From contig NZ_CP088017.1 of assembly GCF_021049285.1 (NCBI RefSeq), positions 620,001 to 684,000 on the forward strand: a stretch of DNA of 64,000 bases. The letters are read 5' to 3'. This DNA is from Ruania halotolerans. Lineage in GTDB: Bacteria > Actinomycetota > Actinomycetes > Actinomycetales > Beutenbergiaceae. Shown here piece after piece: positions 63,988 through 64,000 of the stretch; the first letter of the stretch is position 1; the number at the start of each line of letters is the position of its first letter. Both the position numbers and the translations under genes were made by a program. The notes beneath the pieces are model-generated. The model saw only the letters and a program-made list of their open reading frames with translations, did no database searches and was not told the origin of the DNA.

Positions 63988-64000
63988 GTGCCCGATCCTG

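Overview
The window is very GC-rich with strong GC bias at third codon positions. It carries actinobacterial markers: an Lsr2-type nucleoid protein, a DUF222/HNH protein, a CebR-type cellobiose locus, a SAM-IV-type riboswitch and many ATGA/GTGA gene overlaps. It is most likely a chromosomal segment of a Micrococcales actinobacterium, perhaps near Ruania or Beutenbergia; that placement is inference from gene content.

Layout. 1-2 kb: the end of a sugar ABC permease gene and an orphan ParA-like ATPase. 2-11 kb: a recC-recB-recD operon in translational coupling. 11-12 kb: an SMP-30-type lactonase and a perfect 23-bp inverted repeat. 12-29 kb: a catabolic island for an unidentified nitrogen compound (amide or ureide). 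It holds an AtzH-amidase fusion, an isochorismatase-like hydrolase, a metallo-beta-lactamase-fold hydrolase, a cytosine-deaminase-like amidohydrolase, a three-gene ABC importer, an FAD-linked oxidase, a creatininase-family hydrolase, an acetamidase/formamidase, a cupin and a flavin reductase. An XRE-cupin regulator lies inside it. Three similar 21-bp operators (AATGTT-n9-AACATT type) precede three of its transcription units, so I infer one regulon. The island is full of minisatellites, both between genes and in frame within genes. 29-35 kb: a cellobiose-type locus (solute-binding lipoprotein, two permeases, GH1 beta-glucosidase, LacI regulator) with two CebR-like operators.

35-44 kb: a UPF0126 membrane protein, an Lsr2 homologue with an altered DNA-binding motif, three tandem anchored secreted proteins facing a polytopic membrane protein, an alpha/beta hydrolase, a PLP class V aminotransferase behind a SAM-IV-type riboswitch, and an FGGY kinase. 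44-51 kb: a LAL-type LuxR regulator convergent with the most notable system, a thiazole/oxazole-modifying (TOMM) operon. Its first gene encodes a membrane protein with a Cys-Cys-Gly-Cys7 run near the N-terminus. It is followed by an E1-like leader-binding protein, a YcaO cyclodehydratase and a SagB-like dehydrogenase. The first three genes are coupled by 4-bp overlaps. I see no exporter or leader peptidase, so the modified product may stay in the membrane.

51-64 kb: a SAM-I riboswitch with rhodanese and O-succinylhomoserine sulfhydrylase genes, upp, tadA, a sirtuin, tRNA-Ser(CGA) with a strong terminator and duplicated tRNA 3'-end sequences, an SDR, a broken MFS gene cut at a 60-bp hairpin repeat, a two-component system divergent from a LolA-like lipoprotein-carrier-type gene and an ABC-2 exporter, a second copy of the 60-bp repeat, and a spermidine-synthase-fold protein.
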